In this document: positions 37,909 through 46,365 of the stretch, piece after piece
Position numbering within the stretch: the stretch's first letter is position 1
How the letters are laid out: each line of letters starts with the position of its first letter
Assembly: GCF_001269345.1 (NCBI RefSeq)
Contig: NZ_CXOP01000002.1
Coordinates: 2,232,853-2,296,852 of the forward strand
DNA length: 64,000 nucleotides
Direction of reading: 5' to 3'
Origin: Limnohabitans sp. 2KL-27
Lineage (GTDB): Bacteria; Pseudomonadota; Gammaproteobacteria; Burkholderiales; Burkholderiaceae_C
Translations under genes and position numbers: made by a program
The notes under the pieces: model-generated
The model's database searches: none
The model's input: only the letters and a program-made list of their open reading frames with translations
What the model was told of the DNA's origin: nothing

Positions 37909-37950
37909 GATGGTGATTGCACGGGGATGTGCAATGCGCCGCATGGCTGA

Positions 37951-39366
37951 TTACAGCGAGTAGTACATGTCGTATTCGACCGGCGACACTTCGACGCGAC
38001 TGCGGTTGACTTCCAGCATCTTCAAGTCGATGTAGGCATCGATCCACGAGTCGGTGAACACGCCGCCCTTGGTCAAGAAGGCGCGGTCTGCGTTCAGCGC
38101 ATCCAAAGCTTGGTCCAAGCTGGAGCAAACGGTGGGCACCAACTTGTCTTCTTCTGGCGGCAGGTGGTACAGGTCCTTGGTCGCGGCTTCGCCGGGGTGG
38201 ATCTTGTTTTCGATACCGTCCAAGCCTGCCATCAACAAGGCCGCGAAGCCGAGGTAAGGGTTGCACAATGGATCAGGGAAGCGGGCTTCCACGCGGCGGC
38301 CCTTGTCGGAGGCGACGTTGGGGATGCGGATCGAAGCGGAGCGGTTCTTGGCCGAGTAAGCCAATTTCACTGGGGCTTCGTAGTGAGGAACCAAACGCTT
38401 GTAGCTGTTGGTGCCGGGGTTGGTGATCGCATTCAGGGCACGGGCGTGCTTGATGATGCCGCCAATGTAGTACAGGGCGAATTCAGACAAACCAGCGTAG
38501 CCGTTGCCAGCGAACAGGTTCTTGCCGTCTTTCCAAATGGACTGGTGCACGTGCATGCCGGAACCGTTGTCACCAGCGTAAGGCTTGGGCATGAAGGTGG
38601 CGGTCTTGCCGTAAGCGTTGGCCACGTTGTGGATCACGTACTTTTGCAGCAGTGTCCAGTCGGCGCGCTCGACCAATGTGGAGAACTTGGTGCCGATTTC
38701 GCATTGACCCGCGCCAGCCACTTCGTGGTGGTGCACTTCGACCGGGATGCCCACGGATTCGAGGATCAACGACATTTCGCTGCGCATGTCGTGTGTGCTG
38801 TCAACGGGAGGCACTGGGAAGTAGCCACCCTTGACGCGGTTGCGGTGGCCGCTGTTGCCATTGTCCATCTTGGTGCCGCTGTTCCAAGGCGCTTCGGCTT
38901 CGTCGATGGCGTAGAAGGTGTTGTTCGGCTCGGTGCTCCAGCGCACGTCATCGAACAAGAAGAATTCTGGCTCGGGACCGAAGTAGGCGGTGTCGCCCAG
39001 GCCCGATTGCTTGAGGTAAGTTTCGGCGCGCTTGGCGATCGAACGTGGGTCACGTTCGTAGGCCTTGCCGTCGGTGGGCTCGATCACGTCGCAGATCATG
39101 ACCAAGGTGACTTCTTCGAAGAAGGGGTCGATGATGGCGCTGTTGGGATCGGGGATCAACAACATGTCCGACGCTTCGATGCCCTTCCAGCCAGCGATGG
39201 AAGAACCGTCAAACGCTTGACCGTCTTCGAACTTGCTCTCATCAAACTGCGACACGGGCGCAGTGATGTGCTGCCATTTGCCACGGGTATCGGTGAAACG
39301 GAAGTCAACGAACTTGACTTCGTTCTCTTTCACCATCTTCATCACGTCTGCGACGGTCTTGGCCAT
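37951..39366 (-). CDS. glnA: Glutamine synthetase type I
   Basis: A 471-residue dodecameric GSI that makes glutamine from glutamate, ammonia and ATP. The beta-grasp start is [23 protein letters not shown] (near 53-61), the glutamate/metal motifs [10 protein letters not shown] (near 129-138), [12 protein letters not shown] (near 265) and RSASIRIP (near 345) are present. The adenylylated tyrosine is in [18 protein letters not shown] near 398. A strong AGGAG precedes ATG 39366; a TTG just before is less likely. Regulation is by a sigma-54 promoter and an NtrC site, and by adenylylation in family members. Confidence 0.98.
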   Translation of the reverse strand: MAKTVADVMKMVKENEVKFVDFRFTDTRGKWQHITAPVSQFDESKFEDGQAFDGSSIAGWKGIEASDMLLIPDPNSAIIDPFFEEVTLVMICDVIEPTDGKAYERDPRSIAKRAETYLKQSGLGDTAYFGPEPEFFLFDDVRWSTEPNNTFYAIDEAEAPWNSGTKMDNGNSGHRNRVKGGYFPVPPVDSTHDMRSEMSLILESVGIPVEVHHHEVAGAGQCEIGTKFSTLVERADWTLLQKYVIHNVANAYGKTATFMPKPYAGDNGSGMHVHQSIWKDGKNLFAGNGYAGLSEFALYYIGGIIKHARALNAITNPGTNSYKRLVPHYEAPVKLAYSAKNRSASIRIPNVASDKGRRVEARFPDPLCNPYLGFAALLMAGLDGIENKIHPGEAATKDLYHLPPEEDKLVPTVCSSLDQALDALNADRAFLTKGGVFTDSWIDAYIDLKMLEVNRSRVEVSPVEYDMYYSL

Positions 39367-39413
39367 CAAATTCTCCTGAATGGAAAGGGGTTAAAAAGCT
39401 TGCTCACAGGTCT

Positions 39414-39430
39414 TGCAGTTTTTGTGCCAA
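39414..39430 (-). promoter_or_regulatory. Sigma-54 promoter of glnA
   Basis: On the minus strand the sequence TGGCACAAAAACTGC shows the -24 element TGGCAC and a -12 element CTGC with exactly ten bases between GG and GC, as required for sigma-54. The expected start site leaves a leader of about 35-40 bases before glnA. Confidence 0.75.
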
Positions 39431-39555
39431 CTTGAGGCCCAAAACTGCATTTGAACAACCCCAGATTGTGCCTTGCGGGTGACCGGTTGGGCATTCAAGC
39501 CGGATAAAAAAGAGTGACCGACAGGCTTTGCGGACCTGCAACGACAGCCTTTAAA

Positions 39556-39583
39556 TGCACTTTTATGGTGCAATTTTGCACCA
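39556..39583 (-). promoter_or_regulatory. NtrC binding sites upstream of glnA
   Basis: TGCACTTTTATGGTGCA (39556-39572) matches the NtrC dyad TGCAC-N6-GGTGCA, similar to the E. coli glnA site. It overlaps a second pair, TGGTGCA...TGCACCA, to 39583. The sites lie about 130-150 bases upstream of the sigma-54 promoter, a typical enhancer distance. Confidence 0.8.
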
Positions 39584-39600
39584 TTTTAGTGAATATCTAA

Positions 39601-40416
39601 TCAACGCACCAATTCGGGGCCGTATTCCAATGAAAAAGCGGTCAGGCCCTGGCGCAGGTCCAAGTAGGCCCGTTCGGCATCGGCCGGCTCGCCTTTGACG
39701 CCCAGCTCAATGTGTCGGCCCCACTGCGGATGGTCAACGCTGGGCAAGCTGAACACCTTGACGCCAGGGTGGGCGGCTTCGATGGATTCCATCAAGGGGG
39801 TCAGGGTGGCCTCCATCGCCCCCAAGACGATCACCGACTTTTCGATGTAGGCGTTGCGCCGGAAATGGGCGCTGTAGTGGGTGTCCAGCACCGATTCGAT
39901 CATCGGCCAAGCCATGACAGGAAAGCCGGGCACAAAGTGCACCGCGCCGCCGCCCGGGCCTGTGCAGCTGAACCCGGGAATCTTGTTGTAGGGGTTGCGG
40001 ATGATGGCCGACCCTTCGGGAAACACCCCCATGTTCAGGCGGTGGATGTTGTCTGGTCGCTGCGGCTCATAAGCCACGCCTTGCTCCTTGGCGGTGTCCT
40101 GCATGCGCTCTTGAATCAGGTGCTTGGCCTCGGGGTGCAGGGCCAGCGGCAAGCCCAACGCCTGGCCAGCGCATTGGCGCGTGTGGTCGTCCGGCGTCGC
40201 CCCAATGCCGCCACAGCTGAACACCACGTCGGCCGAGGCAAAGGCCCGCTGCAAAGTGGCGGTGATGCGCTCGGGCGAGTCGCCCACGTACTCGGCCCAG
40301 CCCAAGCTCAGACCGCGCGCATTCATCAACTCGATGACTTTGGGCATGTGCTTGTCCTGGCGCTTGCCGGACATGATTTCGTCGCCAATGATGATCAGGC
40401 CAAAGGTAGGGGTCAT
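39601..40416 (-). CDS. CinA-like molybdopterin-binding domain protein
   Basis: A 271-residue protein of the MoCF-biosynthesis/CinA-N fold. Visible motifs are IIIGDEIMSGKRQDKH at 8-23 and the binding loop CGGIGATPDDHTRQ near 69-82. It lacks the C-terminal nicotinamide-nucleotide amidase domain of full CinA. Such stand-alone proteins are often annotated as competence/damage-inducible protein A; the substrate is uncertain, perhaps ADP-ribose or a pterin. It is expressed toward the glnA promoter region with no terminator I can see. Confidence 0.88.
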   Translation of the reverse strand: MTPTFGLIIIGDEIMSGKRQDKHMPKVIELMNARGLSLGWAEYVGDSPERITATLQRAFASADVVFSCGGIGATPDDHTRQCAGQALGLPLALHPEAKHLIQERMQDTAKEQGVAYEPQRPDNIHRLNMGVFPEGSAIIRNPYNKIPGFSCTGPGGGAVHFVPGFPVMAWPMIESVLDTHYSAHFRRNAYIEKSVIVLGAMEATLTPLMESIEAAHPGVKVFSLPSVDHPQWGRHIELGVKGEPADAERAYLDLRQGLTAFSLEYGPELVR

Positions 40417-40442
40417 GGTGGTCGTGAAAAAAGAACAGGGGT

Positions 40443-41366
40443 TCAGAGGCTGGGGCTTGGCTGGACATCGGTCACGCTGTCGGCTTTGTCATCCGGGTCT
40501 GGGCCCAGTCGGGCCGTGGCATGGGGCGACGCTGGCACCGCGGGCAGCACGTCATCAACGGCTGCGCGTTGCGGTTCATGGCGCAGCGCCTGCAAAGCCG
40601 TCAGCGCGAAGTGGGCAAACCACAGCGAAGAAAACGCAAACACCAAGGTGTAAATCCAGATGGCCACAGGCACCAAAATCACAAACGCCGCAGCAAACAC
40701 GGCCCCTGAAGCCCACACCAGGCTGGGTGCAGCGCCCATGAGGCCCGTGACCACGCCCATGCTCAAAAAGCTCATGCGGTGACGGGCCATGAGGCTGTGG
40801 CGCTCTTCGGCGCTGGCGAACTCGGCCAACACGTCAAAGGCCATGACGCGGTAGGTGAGCCACCCCCAGATCAGTGCCGGCAGCACCATGGCCAAGGGCG
40901 GCACCAACCACATGGGCAAGGTCAGCAGCAAGGCGCCCAGCGCCAGCAACAAGGACAACAAAGTCCACCACAGGCTCCGCGCCAAGCTGCCACCGTGTTT
41001 GCGCTGCAAGCCCGCAAAGCGGCGCTCAGCCACCAACCGGGTCAGGGAAGGGGTCATCAGGAAGGACACCGCCAACAACGACGCCACCACCACCAAGGGT
41101 GTGACCGAAAAAATCACGAGCAATGGGGCCACCACCGTCTTCAGGTCAGGCAAGCCGATGCCCTCCAGCCAACGCCACACGATCGCCAACCAGCTGGAGG
41201 CGTCCAGCCAGCCCCGCACCCAAGTGACGGCGACGTCCCAATACAGATAGCCCAGCAACCAGGACAGGGCCACGATCAGCACCAGCGGCAAAAACGACAA
41301 GCCGATCACCCGGGGGTAGAGGCAATACATCGCCGCGCGCCAAAAGGAATCGATCAAGAGTTTCAT
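40443..41366 (-). CDS. EI24 domain membrane protein (CysZ-like)
   Basis: A 307-residue inner-membrane protein with about six hydrophobic segments, of the EI24/CysZ family. The pattern is an early WRAAMYCLYPRVI, then LPALIWGWLTYRVMAFDVL in the second half, as in sulfate-permease-like CysZ. A short hydrophilic tail rich in Asp/Pro ends it. Sulfate uptake is known for some family members, but there are no cys genes here, so the substrate is unknown. Translation probably starts at ATG 41366, since the upstream extension is not hydrophobic. Confidence 0.82.
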   Translation of the reverse strand: MKLLIDSFWRAAMYCLYPRVIGLSFLPLVLIVALSWLLGYLYWDVAVTWVRGWLDASSWLAIVWRWLEGIGLPDLKTVVAPLLVIFSVTPLVVVASLLAVSFLMTPSLTRLVAERRFAGLQRKHGGSLARSLWWTLLSLLLALGALLLTLPMWLVPPLAMVLPALIWGWLTYRVMAFDVLAEFASAEERHSLMARHRMSFLSMGVVTGLMGAAPSLVWASGAVFAAAFVILVPVAIWIYTLVFAFSSLWFAHFALTALQALRHEPQRAAVDDVLPAVPASPHATARLGPDPDDKADSVTDVQPSPSL

Positions 41367-41438
41367 GGGTGAAAGCTTAACAGTTGAATGCGGCCCAAGC
41401 GCCAGACCCATGCCCGGTCTGCAGACTCGAGAGCAGGC

Positions 41439-42401
41439 TCAGCTGCGGCCCAGCAGTCGACGCAAACCCTGACGCTGTTGGGCCCAAAAGCCTGCGCCAT
41501 AGTCGCGCCCCTGCTCCACTTGGTCACGCACGCCCGTAGGGTCAAAGCGCAGCTGAAAATCGGCGGTGCCAAACAACATGTCCCACCAGGGCAACAACAC
41601 CCCGAAGTTGCAGCCACCGAGCACGGTACGGCCCTGCGATTGGGACTCGTGGCCAATGCCTATGCTGTGGTGCCTGCGGTGAAAACGCGGGCTGACCCAC
41701 AGGCGCTCTCCCCAACGGCCAAACCAGATGCGCACATTGGCATGCTGGAAGTTTTCGCTCAACTGGCTCAACGCCACCAGCGCCACAAATTGCCCTGGCC
41801 CAACACCAATCAGCACGGCCACAGCCGACAACAACAGGCTGGTGAGCATGTCGTCCAGCAGGTGGTTGCGGTTGTCGCTCCACAGGGTCATCTGCCGCTG
41901 CGCATGGTGCAATGAATGCAAGGACCACCAGGTGTGGGACTGGTGCTGCGCCCGGTGAATCCAGTAGTGGACGAAGTCAAAGACCACCAGATAAAGCACG
42001 AAACTGACCAAAGCCAGATCGGTCACCCCAGGCCACAAACCGTCCAGGTGCAGCGTGGGCATGCCCCAGGCCCGCAGCACGCCCAGGCCTTGCTCAAAGG
42101 CATGGTCGAGTGTGAAAAACATGCCCAGCTTGAACAAGCCCAATCGGTGGATCAGGGTGTAGAGCACATCGACCCGAACCGCCTGACGATCGCGCATCGG
42201 CTCCGCAGGCCAGCGCCGCTGCATGGGGCCGATCACGACCAGCATCACCAACAGCTGCAACAGGCCCACCACCAGCCAGCCCACGCCTTCGTAGGCTTTT
42301 TCCAGCAGATGGCCCTGCCCCGCTGCAAAAGCGATGGGCTGCACCACAGCTTCAAAAAGCGTCAGCTGACAACGGTCAAACAGGTCGATCAACCAGTCCA
42401 T
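41439..42401 (-). CDS. Sterol desaturase/fatty acid hydroxylase family protein
   Basis: A 320-residue membrane di-iron enzyme. The histidine clusters are HYWIH at 145-149, HSLHH at 162-166, and HRRHH at 241-245, with further histidines between 180 and 221. These match the eight-histidine motif of the sterol-desaturase superfamily. At least four membrane helices surround them. It hydroxylates or desaturates a lipid; which one is unknown. It is three bases from the deacetylase gene on the same strand, so an envelope-modification operon is possible. Confidence 0.9.
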   Translation of the reverse strand: MDWLIDLFDRCQLTLFEAVVQPIAFAAGQGHLLEKAYEGVGWLVVGLLQLLVMLVVIGPMQRRWPAEPMRDRQAVRVDVLYTLIHRLGLFKLGMFFTLDHAFEQGLGVLRAWGMPTLHLDGLWPGVTDLALVSFVLYLVVFDFVHYWIHRAQHQSHTWWSLHSLHHAQRQMTLWSDNRNHLLDDMLTSLLLSAVAVLIGVGPGQFVALVALSQLSENFQHANVRIWFGRWGERLWVSPRFHRRHHSIGIGHESQSQGRTVLGGCNFGVLLPWWDMLFGTADFQLRFDPTGVRDQVEQGRDYGAGFWAQQRQGLRRLLGRS

Positions 42402-42404
42402 GGC

Positions 42405-43238
42405 TTATTGTCGTGAATCGGGCAAACCCGGCAGTGCCAAGGGGCGTTGTCTCACCCAGTCCCGGTAAGCCGGGTGCTCACGCAACGTGGCGAAACACAG
42501 GCCGCGCGCCTTCAGGCCCACGATCAGCGGCTCGAGCACGGTTGGGGCCCAAGGGTCTTGGCGCGACCAGATGCCCAGATGCGCCATCAGGATGTCGCCA
42601 GCGCGGATGTTTTTCAGCGCCTTTGCGAGCAATTGGGCGTTGGGGTGGGAGGTGCTGGACAGCTCATCCCCCAAAAAACCCGCATCGGACCAGCCCACAT
42701 GCGCAAAGCCGCATTGCCGAGCCGCTTCGATCAGGCGGGCAGAGGTTTTACCGCCAGGCGCCCTGAACAGGGGCAGGGGTGCTTGTCCGGTCAAGGCCAG
42801 CAAACGCTGCGCCGCCTGGCGCAAATTGTCGCAATACTGTGCAGCGGTCCAAGTGAGGTTTTGGCCTGCCTGTTCACCAGCGCTGGGACGAATTCGGAAT
42901 TTCAAGGGGTTGCCCTCTGGGAGGTCGGCACGCCAATACGCGTGGTCCCAGGTGTGCGAGGCAAAGGCGTGCCCCTCTGCGGCCCGCGCCCGCCACCAAG
43001 GGGCCCAATGCTGGCCCAAAGTGCCATCGCCTTCACGGGTTTTTTCATGCGCTGCGAAAAAGGTGACCGGGATCTGTTGACGCTGCAGGACTTCGGCGAT
43101 CCAAGGGGCCACCCCCATGTGGCCCGTGTCAAAGGTCAAATAAACCGGTTTCTCGCAGGTGGCAGCGACAGCAGAGAAGCTGCCCACCCAGAAAGCGCAG
43201 ACGAAAAGCCGGCGGCAGCCATCAAAAGCGCGGCGCAT
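42405..43238 (-). CDS. Polysaccharide deacetylase (NodB-like)
   Basis: A 277-residue exported NodB-fold protein with a signal peptide at about 8-27. Motif 1 is TFDTGH at 35-40: the general base Asp37 is kept, but the usual second (metal) Asp is Thr38. Motif 2 HTWDH at 95-99 keeps both metal histidines. RAPGGK and LMAHLG also fit the fold. PdaA-type deacetylases also lack the second Asp. The target may be peptidoglycan or an envelope sugar. The start overlaps the beta-propeller gene by 17 bases. Confidence 0.86.
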   Translation of the reverse strand: MRRAFDGCRRLFVCAFWVGSFSAVAATCEKPVYLTFDTGHMGVAPWIAEVLQRQQIPVTFFAAHEKTREGDGTLGQHWAPWWRARAAEGHAFASHTWDHAYWRADLPEGNPLKFRIRPSAGEQAGQNLTWTAAQYCDNLRQAAQRLLALTGQAPLPLFRAPGGKTSARLIEAARQCGFAHVGWSDAGFLGDELSSTSHPNAQLLAKALKNIRAGDILMAHLGIWSRQDPWAPTVLEPLIVGLKARGLCFATLREHPAYRDWVRQRPLALPGLPDSRQ

Positions 43239-44211
43239 GGTCCAATGTCCAGACCCCATGGGGTGATTTGCCAACCCGGACCTGCCGCACCACTTTGCGC
43301 GTGGCGATGTCGATCACCGACAGTTTTCTGGCCCAGCGCGAGGCCACCAAAATGGTTTTGCCGTCGGCCGTGATGTCCATGCAGTCCGGACCCGAGGGAG
43401 CAGGAAAGTCTGCCACCACCACCATCTGGGTGAAATCGATCTGGCTGATCGTATTGCTCACGCGGTTGCTGACCATCACATGGCGTTTGTCGCCCAATGC
43501 CCGAAACGCGTGCGCGCCCTTACCCGTGGGGATTTTTTTGACCCATTTGGCTTGTCCGCTGCCGATGTCATACACCTCGACCCCGTCCGACCCGGTCAGG
43601 CCCACCAGCAAAAATTTGTCATCCGGCGTGCCGAACACATCCGCAGGCATAGGCCCAACCGCAGTGCGAGATTTGAGGGTTTGCTTACCCAAGTCAATCG
43701 CCACGATCTCGTTGCTGTCTTGCATCGAGACCCAGGCGATCTTGCTCTGGCTGTCGATCCACAGATGGCTGGGGGTCTTGCCGGTCGAGATGCGCTTGGC
43801 CAAAGTGGCGTTTTGTCCGTCCCACCGGTAAATGTCCACATGGTCAAGGCGATTGGCGGCGATCACCAACCATTTCATGTCGGGAGAAAACCGGAGGTGG
43901 TACGGGTCCAGAATGCCCGTCACGGTGCGCTGAACCTCGGCAGTGCGCGGGTCGATGAAGGTCAGTGAGTCACCCATGGCATTCGCTACGATGACCGACT
44001 TTTCGTCCGGGGTGAGGTACAGGTGGTGGGGTTCTTTGCCCGTAGGAATGCGCTTTTTTTCTGTCCAGGTGACGGGATCGATCACACTGACATTGCCATC
44101 CAGAGAATTGAGGACAAAAACCGGAGATTGCGCCTGAGCAGGGACGCCGCCCAACAAAAGCACCCCAACTGCCATGACAAAAAATCGAGACACCGAACGC
44201 AAATCAATCAC
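43222..44211 (-). CDS. Secreted YVTN-type beta-propeller protein
   Basis: A 329-residue exported protein with signal peptide (about 10-28, ending AQAQ) and about seven repeats of the YVTN propeller type, such as FVLNSLDGNVSVIDP and VIVANAMGDSLTFIDP. Such propellers often bind partners or act as surface proteins. Its stop lies inside the start of the deacetylase gene, so they are coupled. It is divergent from an alpha/beta hydrolase with only 51 bases between. The function is unknown. Confidence 0.88.
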   Translation of the reverse strand: MIDLRSVSRFFVMAVGVLLLGGVPAQAQSPVFVLNSLDGNVSVIDPVTWTEKKRIPTGKEPHHLYLTPDEKSVIVANAMGDSLTFIDPRTAEVQRTVTGILDPYHLRFSPDMKWLVIAANRLDHVDIYRWDGQNATLAKRISTGKTPSHLWIDSQSKIAWVSMQDSNEIVAIDLGKQTLKSRTAVGPMPADVFGTPDDKFLLVGLTGSDGVEVYDIGSGQAKWVKKIPTGKGAHAFRALGDKRHVMVSNRVSNTISQIDFTQMVVVADFPAPSGPDCMDITADGKTILVASRWARKLSVIDIATRKVVRQVRVGKSPHGVWTLDHAPRF

Positions 44212-44262
44212 AAAACGCTTTCAAAATCACGTTCAAGTGTAAACGCCGATTCAGGACCCCGG

Positions 44263-45078
44263 ATGCCCACGCCTATCCCCACGCCCCTTTTGCTGAAAAA
44301 CCTCACCTTGGAAGTTGCACACTGGCAGCCAGACGAGAAAACCACCCCCACTCACACCCTCGTTTTTCTGCATGAGGGTTTGGGCAGCATCGCCATGTGG
44401 CGCGACTGGCCGGCACGCTTGTGCCAACGCCTAGGCTGCGCGGGCTTGGTCTATTCGCGCCAGGGCTATGGCCAGTCCGACCCGGTGGTCGATGTGCGCG
44501 GCCCTTCGGGCGAAACGGCGGGCGTGCGCCACGGCCGCCTGCAGCCCGATTACATGCACCGCGAAGCCCTGGAAGTTTTGCCTGCCTTGCTGGAGGCGCT
44601 GAACATCCAACGCCCGGTTTTGCTGGGCCATTCCGACGGCGGCACCATTGCCCTGATCCACGCCAGCCGGTTTGAGGTGGCCGGCTGTGTGGTCATGGCG
44701 CCGCATGTGATGGTCGAAGACATCTCGGTTCAGGCCATCTTGGCGGCCAAGCAAGCCTATGAAAACGGACCCCTGCGCCAGCGTCTTTCACCGTACCACG
44801 CCCATGTGGACTGCGCGTTTTGGCAGTGGAACGATGTCTGGCTCAACCCGGCGTTTCAAGACTTCGATATCCGAGCCGAACTGGACGGCATCCGCGCGCC
44901 CTTGCTGGCCATCCAAGGCGAAAGCGACCCTTACGGCACCATGGCACAGATCGACGACATTGCGAGGGCAGTGCCACAAGCGCAGCGCCTGAAGCTCACC
45001 GATTGCGGGCACTCACCTCACCGCGACCAGCCACTGGCCGTGATGCAAGCGATCGAGGACTTCATGCAACCCCTTTGA
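44263..45078 (+). CDS. Alpha/beta hydrolase
   Basis: A 271-residue alpha/beta hydrolase. The oxyanion HEGLGS (near 37-42) and the nucleophile elbow GHSDGG near 125-130 are clear, with Asp near 222 (GESDPYGT) and His near 246 (CGHSPHRDQ) as likely triad partners. The frame continues upstream but ATG 44263 is preferred. Similar proteins include haloalkane dehalogenase-like esterases and meta-cleavage hydrolases. The substrate is unknown. Confidence 0.87.
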   Translation: MPTPIPTPLLLKNLTLEVAHWQPDEKTTPTHTLVFLHEGLGSIAMWRDWPARLCQRLGCAGLVYSRQGYGQSDPVVDVRGPSGETAGVRHGRLQPDYMHREALEVLPALLEALNIQRPVLLGHSDGGTIALIHASRFEVAGCVVMAPHVMVEDISVQAILAAKQAYENGPLRQRLSPYHAHVDCAFWQWNDVWLNPAFQDFDIRAELDGIRAPLLAIQGESDPYGTMAQIDDIARAVPQAQRLKLTDCGHSPHRDQPLAVMQAIEDFMQPL

Positions 45079-45159
45079 TTCGAACGCTTGACCCAGCGCT
45101 CGGTCCACAAGACTTTGCGCGCAAGGGCTCGATCCTTCAAGGCACAGGGGAGCGGGGTT

Positions 45160-45903
45160 TCAGGGCTTGAGCAGGACCAGGTCTTCGTCGGTCAACCAAC
45201 GCCATTGGCCGGGAGCCAGATCGTTCAGCACCAAACCACCTATTTGCGAGCGGTGCAGACCCTCGACCCGGTTGCCCACCGCCGCCAGCATGCGCTTGAC
45301 CTGGTGGTATTTGCCCTCTGTCAGCGTCAGCTTCAGGTGCAGCTCACCCACCGCTTCGCAGGCTGCCGCCTTCACGGGCTTGGGGTCGTCGTCCAGCACC
45401 ACGCCATGGAGCAACTTGTCCACCATCTCGGGCGTGATCGGGTGCTTGGTGGTCACCTCGTAGACCTTGGGCACATGGTGCTTGGGCGAGCTCATCTTGT
45501 GGATGAACTGGCCATCATCGGTGAGCAGCAGCAAGCCGGTCGTGTCCTGATCGAGCCGGCCCACCGCCTGCACGCCTTGGACCGCCGCTTTTTGTGGACG
45601 TTGGCGCAAAGGCGCGGGCAGCAAGGTGTAAATGCTGGGCCAGGTGGAAGGTTTTTGCGAACACTCGGTGCCCGTGGGCTTGTGGAGCAGCACATAGGCT
45701 TTGTCCTTAAAGGGCCAATCGGTGCCTTGCACCGTGAAATGCAGGCCCTCCAAATCAAAAAATTCGCCCGCATCGGTCACCGTTTGGCCATCGACCTGCA
45801 CATGGCCCTGCTGGACCAGCCCTGCGCACACGCGGCGGGTGCCAAAACCCTGGCAAAACAGAATGTCTTCCAGGCGCATGGGTTTGAGAGATTTGGCTTT
45901 CAT
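45160..45903 (-). CDS. rsuA: 16S rRNA pseudouridine synthase RsuA
   Basis: A 247-residue pseudouridine synthase with N-terminal S4 RNA-binding domain (about 10-55, RLEDILFCQGFGTRRVCAGLV) and the catalytic GRLDQDTTGLLLLTDDG near 104-120. EGKYHQVKRMLAAVGNRV near 203-220 is the usual RNA-binding loop. RsuA modifies U516 of 16S rRNA. The longer start is open but adds no matching domain; ATG 45903 places S4 at the end. Divergent gene starts follow within 70 bases. Confidence 0.88.
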   Translation of the reverse strand: MKAKSLKPMRLEDILFCQGFGTRRVCAGLVQQGHVQVDGQTVTDAGEFFDLEGLHFTVQGTDWPFKDKAYVLLHKPTGTECSQKPSTWPSIYTLLPAPLRQRPQKAAVQGVQAVGRLDQDTTGLLLLTDDGQFIHKMSSPKHHVPKVYEVTTKHPITPEMVDKLLHGVVLDDDPKPVKAAACEAVGELHLKLTLTEGKYHQVKRMLAAVGNRVEGLHRSQIGGLVLNDLAPGQWRWLTDEDLVLLKP

Positions 45904-45971
45904 GGGGCATGATTGTGACCTCGAAAACACCCACCCGATGGGGAATTGACCTGGCAGGAGACACATGGCCC

Positions 45972-46247
45972 ATGAGCACCGCCCTTGACACCCTCGACCG
46001 CATGACCGCAGCGCTGACGGCATGCACCCAAGGCCAGTTGGCACAAAGCGACATGATCCGCCAATGGCGCAGCAGTGCAGCCGGTTTGCCCTTGCCCGAC
46101 AAGTTTGGCGAAGTGCTGGGCAACCTGCTGGACCGCATCGAGGCCAGCGCCCTGTTCAGCGAAGAAAGCTGCTCGTTCAGCCAAAAAGACCTGTTGGCCA
46201 GTTTGCAACTGTGGGCCGACAAGGCGCGGGCCAAACTGACTGCTTGA
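45972..46247 (+). CDS. Hypothetical small protein
   Basis: A 91-residue acidic, helical protein: MSTALDTLDRMTAALTACTQG at the start, then helical stretches. No signal or membrane part and no motif I recognise. An earlier in-frame ATG (45909) would put the start only five bases from rsuA; the ATG at 45972 is preferred because it leaves room for promoters. It is followed by a strong hairpin shared with the ettA gene. Confidence 0.6.
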   Translation: MSTALDTLDRMTAALTACTQGQLAQSDMIRQWRSSAAGLPLPDKFGEVLGNLLDRIEASALFSEESCSFSQKDLLASLQLWADKARAKLTA

Positions 46248-46320
46248 CGGGTCGGTCGGCACGCATTCGGTCGCAGGGGCAGCCCGCCACAAAACACCCG
46301 CCTCGTGAGGAGTCACCAAC

Positions 46321-46348
46321 GACAACGGGCCCCGCAGGGCCCGTTGTC
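46321..46348. terminator. Bidirectional hairpin between convergent genes
   Basis: A perfect 12-base stem, GACAACGGGCCC / GGGCCCGTTGTC, with four-base loop CGCA. It lies between the small protein gene and ettA, which converge. The T tract is weak, so it may act mainly as a barrier for both transcripts. Confidence 0.75.
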
Positions 46349-46365
46349 TTGTGCAAAGCAGCGGA

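Noticed and set aside
38110..39435. Long open frame on the plus strand opposite glnA (441 codons)
   Set aside because: It is the antisense shadow of glnA in GC-rich DNA; no domain and no ribosome binding site, while glnA is unmistakable.
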